64,000 bases of DNA, taken from assembly GCF_039524395.1 (NCBI RefSeq), contig NZ_BAAAGO010000033.1. One strand, 5' to 3'. Shown in pieces: positions 1-6,702 of the stretch. The first letter of the stretch is position 1. The number at the start of each line of letters is the position of its first letter. The position numbers and the translations under genes are program-made. This DNA is from Micropruina glycogenica (GTDB lineage Bacteria; Actinomycetota; Actinomycetes; Propionibacteriales; Propionibacteriaceae). The notes under the pieces are model-generated. The model worked only from the letters and a program-made list of their open reading frames with translations, searched no databases and was not told the DNA's origin.

Positions 1-11
1 ATCGAGGGATT

Positions 12-35
12 CGTTGGTCGAGCCTGTCGAGACCT
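12..35. repeat. GTCTCGAC-type palindromic repeat copy
   Basis: One copy of a short repeat whose core reads GGTCTCGACAGGCTCGACCA on the minus strand. The same repeat recurs near 14746, 35432, 35690, 49892-50007 and 53839, and inside the DUF881 coding region at 56891-56995. Its arms are partly self-complementary. It lies in a non-coding stretch downstream of paiB. Confidence 0.75.
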
Positions 36-99
36 CAGTCAACGAACACATCGGTTCGAGGGGGGGTCGGGACGACTGGGACGCAACGACGAATCACCT

Positions 100-195
100 T
101 GGCGGTGCGCCCCCCTCAGGACGTGGTCGGGCGTCGGGAACTCACCGGCTGAGCGTGCGGAGCCGGTGATTCCGGGGCGGGACGGGGTGTGCTCC
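100..195. repeat. degenerate copy of the 105-112 bp terminal-inverted-repeat element
   Basis: This stretch resembles the better preserved copies at 6540-6651 and 35574-35678: CCCTCAGG then GTGGTCGGGCG, an inner hairpin (CTCACCGGCT ... AGCCGGTGAT), then GGGGCGGGACGGGGTG. Its outer arms have decayed and no longer pair well. No coding potential is seen. Confidence 0.6.
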
Positions 196-235
196 AATCC
201 TCGGAACCAATGGCAACCCGACGAAGGCGAGCCAA

Positions 236-440
236 GAGATCCGGCTTCCGCCGGGATGACGGCGCTCCCGTCACGCGCAGGCATCCGCCGGGATGACGGC
301 GCTCCCGTCACGCGCAGGCATCCGCCGGGATGACGGCGCTCCCGTCACGCGCAGGCATCCGCCGGGATGACGGCGCCCCCGTCACGTGCACTCACCGCAT
401 GACGGTGCTCCCGTCAGGTGCCGGCTTTCGCCGGGATGCC
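236..440. repeat. tandem 37-bp repeats built from VIPADAGIS-type palindromes
   Basis: A 37-bp unit starting CCGCCGGGATGACGGCGCTC begins at 248, 285, 322 and 359. The first three are identical and the fourth is diverged from about 377. Each unit holds a TGACGG/CCGTCA dyad. A single variant palindrome precedes (236-262) and another follows (419-440), next to the end of paiB. This is a local tandem amplification of the repeat family that is dispersed through the window. Confidence 0.85.
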
Positions 441-446
441 AAAACC

Positions 447-1139
447 TCAGTTCTGCGGTTTCGCTGTGCCGATCACGCGAGCCGGACGATGCCGCGTCGC
501 GACGTCGGCGATCAGGTTCGCCCGCGCCTCGGCGGCCGGCAGGGCGTATTCATGCACCAGGGCCGACAGGTCGTCGGCACCCACCGAATCGAGACCCTCA
601 ATCACCCCGCGGACGTCATCGGGCGTGCGGTTCTGGCTCAGCTTCGCCTTCGCCTCGATGCGGGTCACCTCGAGCTGTAGCCCGACGATCGCCCGCAACT
701 GACCGCCCAGGTAGTCCTGCGGCATGTCGTCGAGCCCCACCCGGCTCTCGTGCACGCCCATCAGCCGCTCGACCGCCATCGTGGTCCAGGCCAGGTCGTC
801 GTGGGTGATCAGACGTCCGTACAGGTGCAGGGTGACGTAGTCCCAGGTGGGCACGTACTTACCCGACTCTTCGGCTGAGGGGTACCACAGCGACGAGATG
901 TAGTCGCTGGCCGCTGTGATGATGAACAGCGCCTCGCCCTCGTGGCGCCACTGCACATTAGGGCGCGCCACGTGCAGCACCAGGCTGCCGTGCTCACCCA
1001 TCGCCTCGTCGAACACGTAGGGCAGGTGGGTGGCCAGCAGGCCGTCCGGGCCGTGGGTGATCAGGTCACCCACCCCGGGTGCCGCCAGCAGCCGCTGCTG
1101 CAGCTCGGCGGGCATCTGAAAGTGCCGCGGTGTGTACAT
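447..1139 (-). CDS. paiB: FMN-binding split-barrel protein, PaiB family
   Basis: A 230-residue protein of the PaiB family, named after the Bacillus protein that represses sporulation and protease genes. It opens with MYTPRHF, the hallmark start of the family, and contains the split-barrel core (HVARPNVQWRHEGEALFI, roughly residues 36-53, and YVPTWDYVTLHLYG). Members bind flavin; a regulatory role is known only for a few. It is the last gene of the alaS-aro unit: its ATG overlaps the aroB stop by one base (TGATG), so it is probably translationally coupled, although its function has no obvious link to the shikimate pathway. The 3' end runs into the repeat array at 236-440. Confidence 0.88.
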   Translation of the reverse strand: MYTPRHFQMPAELQQRLLAAPGVGDLITHGPDGLLATHLPYVFDEAMGEHGSLVLHVARPNVQWRHEGEALFIITAASDYISSLWYPSAEESGKYVPTWDYVTLHLYGRLITHDDLAWTTMAVERLMGVHESRVGLDDMPQDYLGGQLRAIVGLQLEVTRIEAKAKLSQNRTPDDVRGVIEGLDSVGADDLSALVHEYALPAAEARANLIADVATRHRPARVIGTAKPQN

Positions 1140-2218
1140 CAGCTCAACGCTTTGAAGGCCGCCTCGAGTTCGGCCTCGTCGGGGCTCTCGAGCATGCTTG
1201 CCTTGGCCAGGCCGTCGAGAATCACGAACCGCAACGCCGAGGCGCGGGTCTTCTTGTCGAGGTTCATCGCCTCGCGCAGCGCCGGCCAGGCCTCAGCGGG
1301 GTACGTGGTCGGCAGGCCGACCGCCCGCAGCAGCCTGGGGTGACGATCGGCGGTGTCGACGTCGAGCCGGCCCAGCCGGCGGCTCAGCTCGGCCACGAAC
1401 GTCATGCCCACGCTCACCGCCTCGCCGTGCCGCCAGGTGAAGTTCTCGTGCCGCTCGATGGCGTGGCCCAGGGTGTGGCCGTAGTTCAGAATCTCGCGGC
1501 CGAGGTCGCGACCCACCGACGTGCGCTCGCGCAGGTCGGCGCCCACCACCGCCGCCTTCACCGCGATGGCCCGTTTGACCAGGGTGCAGATCACCTCGCC
1601 GCTCGGATCCAACGCCTGTTCGGGGTCGTCCTCGATGATCGTGAGAATCGCGGGGTCGGCGATGAAACCGGCCTTGACCACCTCGGCCATGCCCGAACTG
1701 AGCTCTTCGCGCGGCAGATCCACCAGAAAGGCCAGGTCGCACAGCACCGTATAGGGCTCGTAGAACGCCCCGACCAGGTTCTTGCCGGCCTGCAGGTTGA
1801 TGCCGGTCTTGCCGCCGACGGCGGCGTCGACCATGCCGAGCATGGTGGTGGGCACCGAGACGTAGCGGACGCCACGCAGCCAGGTGGCCGCCACGAAACC
1901 GGCCAGGTCGGTGGTCGATCCCCCGCCCAGCCCGACCACGGCATCGGAGCGGGTGAAGCCCGCGTCGGCCAGGGTGTCCCAGCACCGCTGCAGAATCTCG
2001 CCGGTCTTGGCGCGTTCGGCGGTCGGCACCTCGAGCAGCAGCACTTCGGCGTCGCACCCCTCGCCGATGCGGGCGGCGGCCTCGCGCAGCACCGGGGGAT
2101 GAATCACCGCGATACGTTTCACGTCGGCCAGGTACTGGGGCAGATAATCCAGGGCTCCGGTGCCGACGACGACCTGATAGGGACGTTCGGCGGTCACGTC
2201 GATCGTGCTGATCTTCAT
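1139..2218 (-). CDS. aroB: 3-dehydroquinate synthase
   Basis: This 359-residue enzyme converts DAHP to 3-dehydroquinate, the second step of the shikimate pathway, using NAD and a divalent metal in the cytoplasm. The nucleotide-binding GGGS lies at residues 98-101. The segment VPTTMLGMVDAAVGGKTGIN follows at 122-141. The three expected metal ligands can be placed at Glu179, His248 (NYGH) and His264 (WRHGE). Its start overlaps the aroK stop by four bases (ATGA) and its stop overlaps paiB. Length is normal and no key residue is missing. Confidence 0.97.
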   Translation of the reverse strand: MKISTIDVTAERPYQVVVGTGALDYLPQYLADVKRIAVIHPPVLREAAARIGEGCDAEVLLLEVPTAERAKTGEILQRCWDTLADAGFTRSDAVVGLGGGSTTDLAGFVAATWLRGVRYVSVPTTMLGMVDAAVGGKTGINLQAGKNLVGAFYEPYTVLCDLAFLVDLPREELSSGMAEVVKAGFIADPAILTIIEDDPEQALDPSGEVICTLVKRAIAVKAAVVGADLRERTSVGRDLGREILNYGHTLGHAIERHENFTWRHGEAVSVGMTFVAELSRRLGRLDVDTADRHPRLLRAVGLPTTYPAEAWPALREAMNLDKKTRASALRFVILDGLAKASMLESPDEAELEAAFKALS

Positions 2219-2730
2219 TCGTCGACCTCCTTCAGCTCACTGATGATCTGGTCCACGATGGCCCGGACGCCGGTGCGGTCGGTGTCCACGGTGATCGTGG
2301 CCAGATTCTGGTACACCGGAGTCCGTTCCGCGAGCAGTTTGATCAAAGTCGCGCGCATATTGCCCAACAGCAGCGGCCGCGCCTGGTTCAGCCCCACCCG
2401 GCGACTGGCCTGGGTGACCGACACCGACAGCCACACCACGGTCACCTCACGCAGGGCCTCAGCGATCGCCGGCGTCATCACCGCCCCGCCGCCGAGCGAC
2501 ACCACCCCGGGCCTGCTCAGCGCGTCGAGGCTGGTGTCGCGCTCCAGTTCACGAAAGTGCGCCTCGCCCCCGTCGGCGAAGATCTCGCGGATCAGCCGGC
2601 CCTGCTCGGCCTCGATACGGGCGTCCACGTCGACGAACGGCAGGTCCAGCCGGGCCGCCAGTTGACGTCCGACCGTGGTCTTGCCGGCGCCGGGGGCGCC
2701 GATCAGGGCGATCGTAGACGCCGCGGTCAC
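2215..2730 (-). CDS. aroK: shikimate kinase
   Basis: A 171-residue P-loop kinase that phosphorylates shikimate at the 3-hydroxyl with ATP. The Walker A loop is GAPGAGKTT (residues 11-19). The shikimate-binding DVDARIE follows at about 34-40, GGGAV sits near 79, and the lid/adenine region has the Arg-rich NQARPLL. Four-base overlaps link it to aroC upstream and aroB downstream, a compact aroC-aroK-aroB order common in Actinobacteria. Confidence 0.97.
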   Translation of the reverse strand: MTAASTIALIGAPGAGKTTVGRQLAARLDLPFVDVDARIEAEQGRLIREIFADGGEAHFRELERDTSLDALSRPGVVSLGGGAVMTPAIAEALREVTVVWLSVSVTQASRRVGLNQARPLLLGNMRATLIKLLAERTPVYQNLATITVDTDRTGVRAIVDQIISELKEVDE

Positions 2731-3911
2731 CTCAGCCCTCGCTGTGCCAACCGATCGAGGTAGGCGGCGTGGTTGCGCCGGGTCTCGGCCAGCGAGTCGC
2801 CGCCGAACTTGTCCAGCACCGCCTCTGCCAGCACCAGGGCGACCATCGCCTCGGCCACCACCCCGGCCGCCGGCACCGCGCAGACGTCCGAGCGCTGGTG
2901 ATGGGCGGCGGCGGCCTCGCCGGTGGCCACGTCAATGGTGCGCAGCGCCCGCGGCACGGTGGCGATCGGTTTCATGGCGGCGCGCACCCGCAGCGTCTCG
3001 CCGGTGCTCATGCCGCCCTCGGTGCCGCCCGACCGGTTCGACAGCCGCACCACCCCGTCGGCGGACGGCTGCATCTCGTCGTGCGCGAGGCTGCCGCGGG
3101 TGCGGGCCAGGTCGAAGCCGTCGCCCACCTCGACACCCTTGATGGCCTGAATGCCCATCAGCGCACCGGCCAGCTTGGCGTCCAGCCGCCGGTCGCCCTG
3201 GCTGTGCGAGCCGAGCCCGGCGGGCACGCCGTGCGCGACCACCTCGACCACGCCGCCCAGGGTGTCGCCGGCCTTCTGGCAGTCGGCCACCTCGGCCTGC
3301 ATCGCCTCGCTGGCGGCGGCGTCGAAGCAGCGCACCGGGTCGGCGTCGACGGCGTCACGATCGGCGAAGGTGGGCACCGCTCCCCCGGCGCGAATCGGGC
3401 CGAGTTCGACCACGTGGCTCACGATCGTGATGTCGCACGCCTGCTGCAGGAAGTTGGACGCCACCCGGCCCAGCGCCACCCGTGCCGCGGTCTCGCGTGC
3501 CGAGGCCCGCTCGAGAATGGGACGCGCCTCGTTCCAGTCGTACTTCTGCATGCCGGCCAGGTCGGCGTGCCCGGGCCTGGGACGGGTGAGCGGCGCGTTG
3601 CGCGCCTGCGCGGCCAGGGCGTCTGCGTCGACCTCGTCGGGCGCCATGACGGTCTGCCACTTGGGCCACTCGGTGTTGCCGATCATGATGGCGATCGGCG
3701 AACCCAGGGTCTCGCCGTGCCGAACGCCGGTCAGCATGGTCACCTCGTCGGCCTCGAACTTCATGCGCGCCCCGCGACCGGCGCCCAGCCGACGCCGGGC
3801 CAGCGCCTCGGCGAGGTCGCCGGTGCTCAGCCGAACGTGCGCCGGAATGCCCTCGATGGTGGCCACCAGGGCGCGTCCGTGCGACTCGCCTGCGGTCAGG
3901 TAACGCAGCAT
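2727..3911 (-). CDS. aroC: chorismate synthase
   Basis: A 394-residue FMN-dependent enzyme that converts EPSP to chorismate, the last common step to aromatic amino acids and folate. The family signatures are visible: GESHGRALVATIEG at residues 7-20, RPGHADLAG, and the C-terminal histidine/Arg-rich flavin-site segment around RSDVCAVPAAGVV. Length is standard. It starts 13 bases after the aroE stop and overlaps aroK by four. The enzyme aroA acting just before it is not in this window. Confidence 0.97.
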   Translation of the reverse strand: MLRYLTAGESHGRALVATIEGIPAHVRLSTGDLAEALARRRLGAGRGARMKFEADEVTMLTGVRHGETLGSPIAIMIGNTEWPKWQTVMAPDEVDADALAAQARNAPLTRPRPGHADLAGMQKYDWNEARPILERASARETAARVALGRVASNFLQQACDITIVSHVVELGPIRAGGAVPTFADRDAVDADPVRCFDAAASEAMQAEVADCQKAGDTLGGVVEVVAHGVPAGLGSHSQGDRRLDAKLAGALMGIQAIKGVEVGDGFDLARTRGSLAHDEMQPSADGVVRLSNRSGGTEGGMSTGETLRVRAAMKPIATVPRALRTIDVATGEAAAAHHQRSDVCAVPAAGVVAEAMVALVLAEAVLDKFGGDSLAETRRNHAAYLDRLAQRGLR

Positions 3912-3924
3912 GGTTCGGAGTGTT

Positions 3925-4764
3925 TCACGCGGCGCCGCGGCGTTCGAGTTCTGCCCGTACGGCAGACATCAACACCTCGACCGGCACATCCATGCCTGTG
4001 AACAGCCGCACCTGATGCCGGGCCTGGTGCACCAGCAGGTCGAGCCCGCTCAGCATGGTCAGCCCCGCCTCGCTCGCCCGCTGCGCCAACGGCGTCGGCC
4101 AGGGGTGATAGATCACATCGAACACGCCGCGCAGGGCCGGGCACAACTCGATGGCGAGGGTGTCGAGCCGCCCCTGCAGGGCTGCAGACGGGGTTGTCGA
4201 AATGAGCACGTCGCTGGCCGGGTCGAGCGGCGCGCCCAGGCTGCGCGGCTGCACCTCCACGTCGCAGGCGTGCTCGGCCCAGTCGCGAAACTCGGCCAAC
4301 CGGTCGGGGTTGCGGCCCTGCACCTCAATCACGCGGACGCCGCTGCGCGCCAACGCAACCGCTGCCGATCGGGCGGTCGCCCCGTTGCCGATGATGGTGG
4401 CGACGTTCGACTCGTGCAGGCCCTCGACCCTCAGTGCGTCCATCAGGCCCACGATGTCGGTGTTGTACACGTGGCGCACAAGCCCGGGCACCACGGTGTT
4501 CGCGGCACCGGTGAGGCTCACGTCCGCGTCGGGCACGCCGCACACGGCTGCCTGCTCCTTCAGCGGCATGGTCACGCTCAGGCCGCGCCAGGTGTCGTCC
4601 AAGGCGTCGACGAAACCGACGAACCCTGCGGGTTGCAACTCGACCCGCTCGTAGCCCCAGTCGAGACCGAGGTGGGCGTAGGCGGCGAGGTGAATGACCG
4701 GTGAGAGCGAATGCTCGATCGGTGAGCCGAGAACCGCGGCACGGGGCTTGGGCCCTTGGGTCAC
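3925..4764 (-). CDS. aroE: shikimate dehydrogenase
   Basis: A 279-residue NADP-dependent dehydrogenase reducing 3-dehydroshikimate to shikimate. The frame is open further upstream, but the supported start is the GTG at 4764, which overlaps the mltG stop (GTGA) and puts the substrate-binding SPIEHSLSP at residues 14-22. Catalytic Lys69 (SVTMPLK) and Asp103 (NTD) are present, and the nucleotide loop is GNGATA (126-131). It lies between mltG and aroC, as in many actinobacteria. Confidence 0.95.
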   Translation of the reverse strand: MTQGPKPRAAVLGSPIEHSLSPVIHLAAYAHLGLDWGYERVELQPAGFVGFVDALDDTWRGLSVTMPLKEQAAVCGVPDADVSLTGAANTVVPGLVRHVYNTDIVGLMDALRVEGLHESNVATIIGNGATARSAAVALARSGVRVIEVQGRNPDRLAEFRDWAEHACDVEVQPRSLGAPLDPASDVLISTTPSAALQGRLDTLAIELCPALRGVFDVIYHPWPTPLAQRASEAGLTMLSGLDLLVHQARHQVRLFTGMDVPVEVLMSAVRAELERRGAA

Positions 4765-5906
4765 GAGCACTTCTTCTTGTTCTCGGCCGACTGCAGGCAC
4801 CAGGCCTTCAACTCGGCGAGCGCCTTGAGGTGATCGTCGTAGTTGTTGGTGAACTTGGTCTCGCCGGTGTCGAGGTTGACCGGCACGAAGTACAGCCAGT
4901 CGCCCTCTTCGGGGTTCACCGCCGCTTCGAGGGCGGCCTTGGCCGGGGCCGTGATGGGGCCGGGCGGCAGGCCCTTGTGCAGGTAGGTGTTGTAGGGCGA
5001 CTTGTTCTTGCGCTCGGCGGCCGTGGTCCAGATCGTGCCGGTCTTCTTCACCGCGTAGGCCACGGTGGCGTCGGACTGCAACGGCATGCCCTTCTTCAGC
5101 CGGTTGTAGAACACCCGGGCAACCTTGGCCCGGTCTTCTGAACGAAACACCTCGCGTTCGATGATGCTGGCCACGATCAGCACGTCGTAGGGCTTGTACC
5201 CCAGGGCCTTGGCGCGGTCTTCGAACGCCAGGTCGTCCAGGGTGGTCGTGAACTGATTGATCGGCAGCTTCAGCACGTTGACCGCGTTGGGCTTGAGCGG
5301 CAGGTTGTAGGTGTCGGGAAAGATGAAGCCTTCGTTGCTGGGCCCGATCCAGCTCGGCAGGTTGAACTGCTTGCGGTTCTTCAGGGCCGCCTTGAAGTCC
5401 TTCTCTGACACCTTGGTGCTCGAGGCCAGCGAGGTGAGCACCTGCGAGAGCCGCAGGCCCTCGCTGATCTGGAACTGGTTTTTGATCTGATTGCTCGGGT
5501 CGAGCAGCATCTCGATCGCGGTCTTGGCCGGAATCTGGGTGCGCAGCTTGTACAGGCCGTACTGAATCTTGATCACGTCGGGCTCGCTGGCAGCGGCCGA
5601 TTTGAACGCCTTCGCGGTCTTGACCACGTCTGCCGCGACCAGAATCTCGGCGATCGAGTTGGTGGTGGCGCCCTGCGGAATCTCGACCACGACGTCGGCG
5701 AGGCCCTCGGGGTCGATGTAGTCGTCGACCGTGCGGAACGCGATGTAGGCGTCGTGCACCTTGCCGTAGACGAACCACCCGCCGCCGAGCAGCACGGCCA
5801 GCGAGAGCAGCACCGCCACCGCGCCGCGCACCCGGTACCAGACCTCCTTGGGCAGCCAGCGACCCGTTTCGGGGTCTCGCAGTTCGCGGAACAGCTTCGC
5901 CATCAC
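4761..5906 (-). CDS. mltG: endolytic murein transglycosylase MltG (YceG-like)
   Basis: A 381-residue membrane-anchored lytic transglycosylase that cleaves nascent glycan strands and helps terminate their synthesis. A short cytoplasmic head is followed by one membrane segment (about residues 28-47), a LysM-like region and the YceG catalytic domain. The motif NEGFIFPDTY (191-200) and the catalytic Glu250 in ASIIEREV, equivalent to E. coli Glu218, are intact. Two ATGs begin the frame (MM), so the start could be one codon later. It lies 13 bases after ruvX and overlaps aroE by four. Confidence 0.95.
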   Translation of the reverse strand: MMAKLFRELRDPETGRWLPKEVWYRVRGAVAVLLSLAVLLGGGWFVYGKVHDAYIAFRTVDDYIDPEGLADVVVEIPQGATTNSIAEILVAADVVKTAKAFKSAAASEPDVIKIQYGLYKLRTQIPAKTAIEMLLDPSNQIKNQFQISEGLRLSQVLTSLASSTKVSEKDFKAALKNRKQFNLPSWIGPSNEGFIFPDTYNLPLKPNAVNVLKLPINQFTTTLDDLAFEDRAKALGYKPYDVLIVASIIEREVFRSEDRAKVARVFYNRLKKGMPLQSDATVAYAVKKTGTIWTTAAERKNKSPYNTYLHKGLPPGPITAPAKAALEAAVNPEEGDWLYFVPVNLDTGETKFTNNYDDHLKALAELKAWCLQSAENKKKCS

Positions 5907-5919
5907 AATCCTCTACTCG

Positions 5920-6702
5920 TCACGCCGGCTCGCCCGGAGCGGCTCCCGTGGCACGTTCGGTGGCCAACGCCTGCTCCAAGATTGCCACGGCCGCCGCCTG
6001 GTCGATGACGGCGCGCTGGCGCTTGGCGTCTCGTCCGGCACTGCGTAGCCGTCGGCCGGCGTCCACGGTGGTCAGTCTTTCGTCGCTGAACCGCCAGCCG
6101 ACTGCGGGGGTCGCCGCGATCAGTGGGGCCACCTGGGCGCGCACGTAGGCGGCCGCGGGTCCTTCGTCGCCGGCCAGGGTTCGGGGCAGGCCGACGATCA
6201 CCTCGAAGGGTTCGTACTCGGTCAGTAGCTGCGGCAGTCGTCGGGCCGCCTGATGGGTCTGGACGGTCTCGACCGGGTAGGCCAGCGTGCCGTCCGGGTC
6301 GCAGGCGGCCACCCCGATGCGCGCCTTACCCCAGTCGAGCGCAAGCCGGACGCCCCGGCGAAACGTGGGCTGTTCGGGTTCCGGTTGAGAGATCCCGGCG
6401 TCCGCCGGGATGACGGCTGCAGGGTGAGCGGGAACGAGAACCGTCCCCGATTCCGGCTCACCCTGCGACTCGGAGATCCCGGCGTCCGCCGGGATGACGT
6501 GGGAAGACCGAGGCCCATCCGCAAGTTCGTGAGCCTGAAGCGGAGCGGGGGGCACCCCGTCAGGGTGTGGTCGGGCGACGGTCAACTCCCCGGCGGAGCT
6601 TGCGGAGCCGGGGAGGCTGACCGGGGCGGGACGGGGTGCCCCCCGCTCCGCGGCACCTGACTCGGGCGACGATTCCGCTGCCGAAGAGGCGTCCCCGCTC
6701 AA
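5920..6702 (-). CDS. ruvX: Holliday junction resolvase-like RuvX/YqgF with repeat-derived N-terminal extension
   Basis: The RNase H-fold core spans about residues 117-260: RLALDWG with Asp123, GLPRTLAGDEGP, DERLTT and the terminal IDQAAAVAILEQAL. YqgF/RuvX proteins are about 140-155 residues long and act in 16S rRNA 5'-end maturation (and possibly junction resolution). Here the frame begins about 115 residues earlier. The ATG at 6702 overlaps the alaS stop (ATGA), the coupling typical of this operon, so the long form is likely genuine. The extension is low-complexity and translates three repeat families: HVIPADAGIS at 68-77, AVIPADAGIS at 96-105, a GGGGACGGTTCT-type unit between them, and a 112-bp inverted-repeat element near the start. 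An internal start just before residue 117 cannot be excluded. Confidence 0.88.
   Translation of the reverse strand: MSGDASSAAESSPESGAAERGAPRPAPVSLPGSASSAGELTVARPHPDGVPPAPLQAHELADGPRSSHVIPADAGISESQGEPESGTVLVPAHPAAVIPADAGISQPEPEQPTFRRGVRLALDWGKARIGVAACDPDGTLAYPVETVQTHQAARRLPQLLTEYEPFEVIVGLPRTLAGDEGPAAAYVRAQVAPLIAATPAVGWRFSDERLTTVDAGRRLRSAGRDAKRQRAVIDQAAAVAILEQALATERATGAAPGEPA
6388..6414. repeat. VIPADAGIS-type palindrome inside ruvX
   Basis: A near-perfect copy of the dispersed palindrome (CCCGGCG, TCC loop, CGCCGGG, flanked by GAGAT and ATGACG). It is read in frame on the minus strand as VIPADAGIS, residues 97-105 of RuvX. Confidence 0.9.
6422..6463. repeat. GGGGACGGTTCT-type unit inside ruvX
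   Basis: The arms GGGTGAGC (6422-6429) and GCTCACCC (6456-6463) flank one AGAACCGTCCCC core. It is a single-unit relative of the arrays at 11547-11698, 43610-43669 and 58891-59001. It is 42 bp long, so it preserves the ruvX frame. Confidence 0.75.
6473..6499. repeat. second VIPADAGIS-type palindrome inside ruvX
   Basis: Identical core to the copy at 6388-6414 and in the same orientation, read as VIPADAGIS at residues 69-77 of RuvX. Confidence 0.9.
6540..6651. mobile_element. 112-bp terminal-inverted-repeat element (MITE-like) inside ruvX
   Basis: The ends 6540-6561 and 6630-6651 are perfect 22-bp inverted repeats. An inner pair (GTCAACTCCCCGGC against GCCGGGGAGGCTGAC) makes a nested hairpin. 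Related copies lie at 35574-35678 and, decayed, at 100-195. It carries no gene and lies wholly within the ruvX reading frame without a stop. Calling it MITE-like is inference from its structure; no target-site duplication was established. Confidence 0.75.

Noticed and set aside
236..440. CRISPR array
   Set aside because: Units are contiguous 37-bp tandem copies without unique spacers.
3925..5778. 617-codon continuous frame suggesting an MltG-AroE fusion
   Set aside because: The upstream two-fifths is out of frame with MltG and is a shadow; the GTGA overlap defines aroE.
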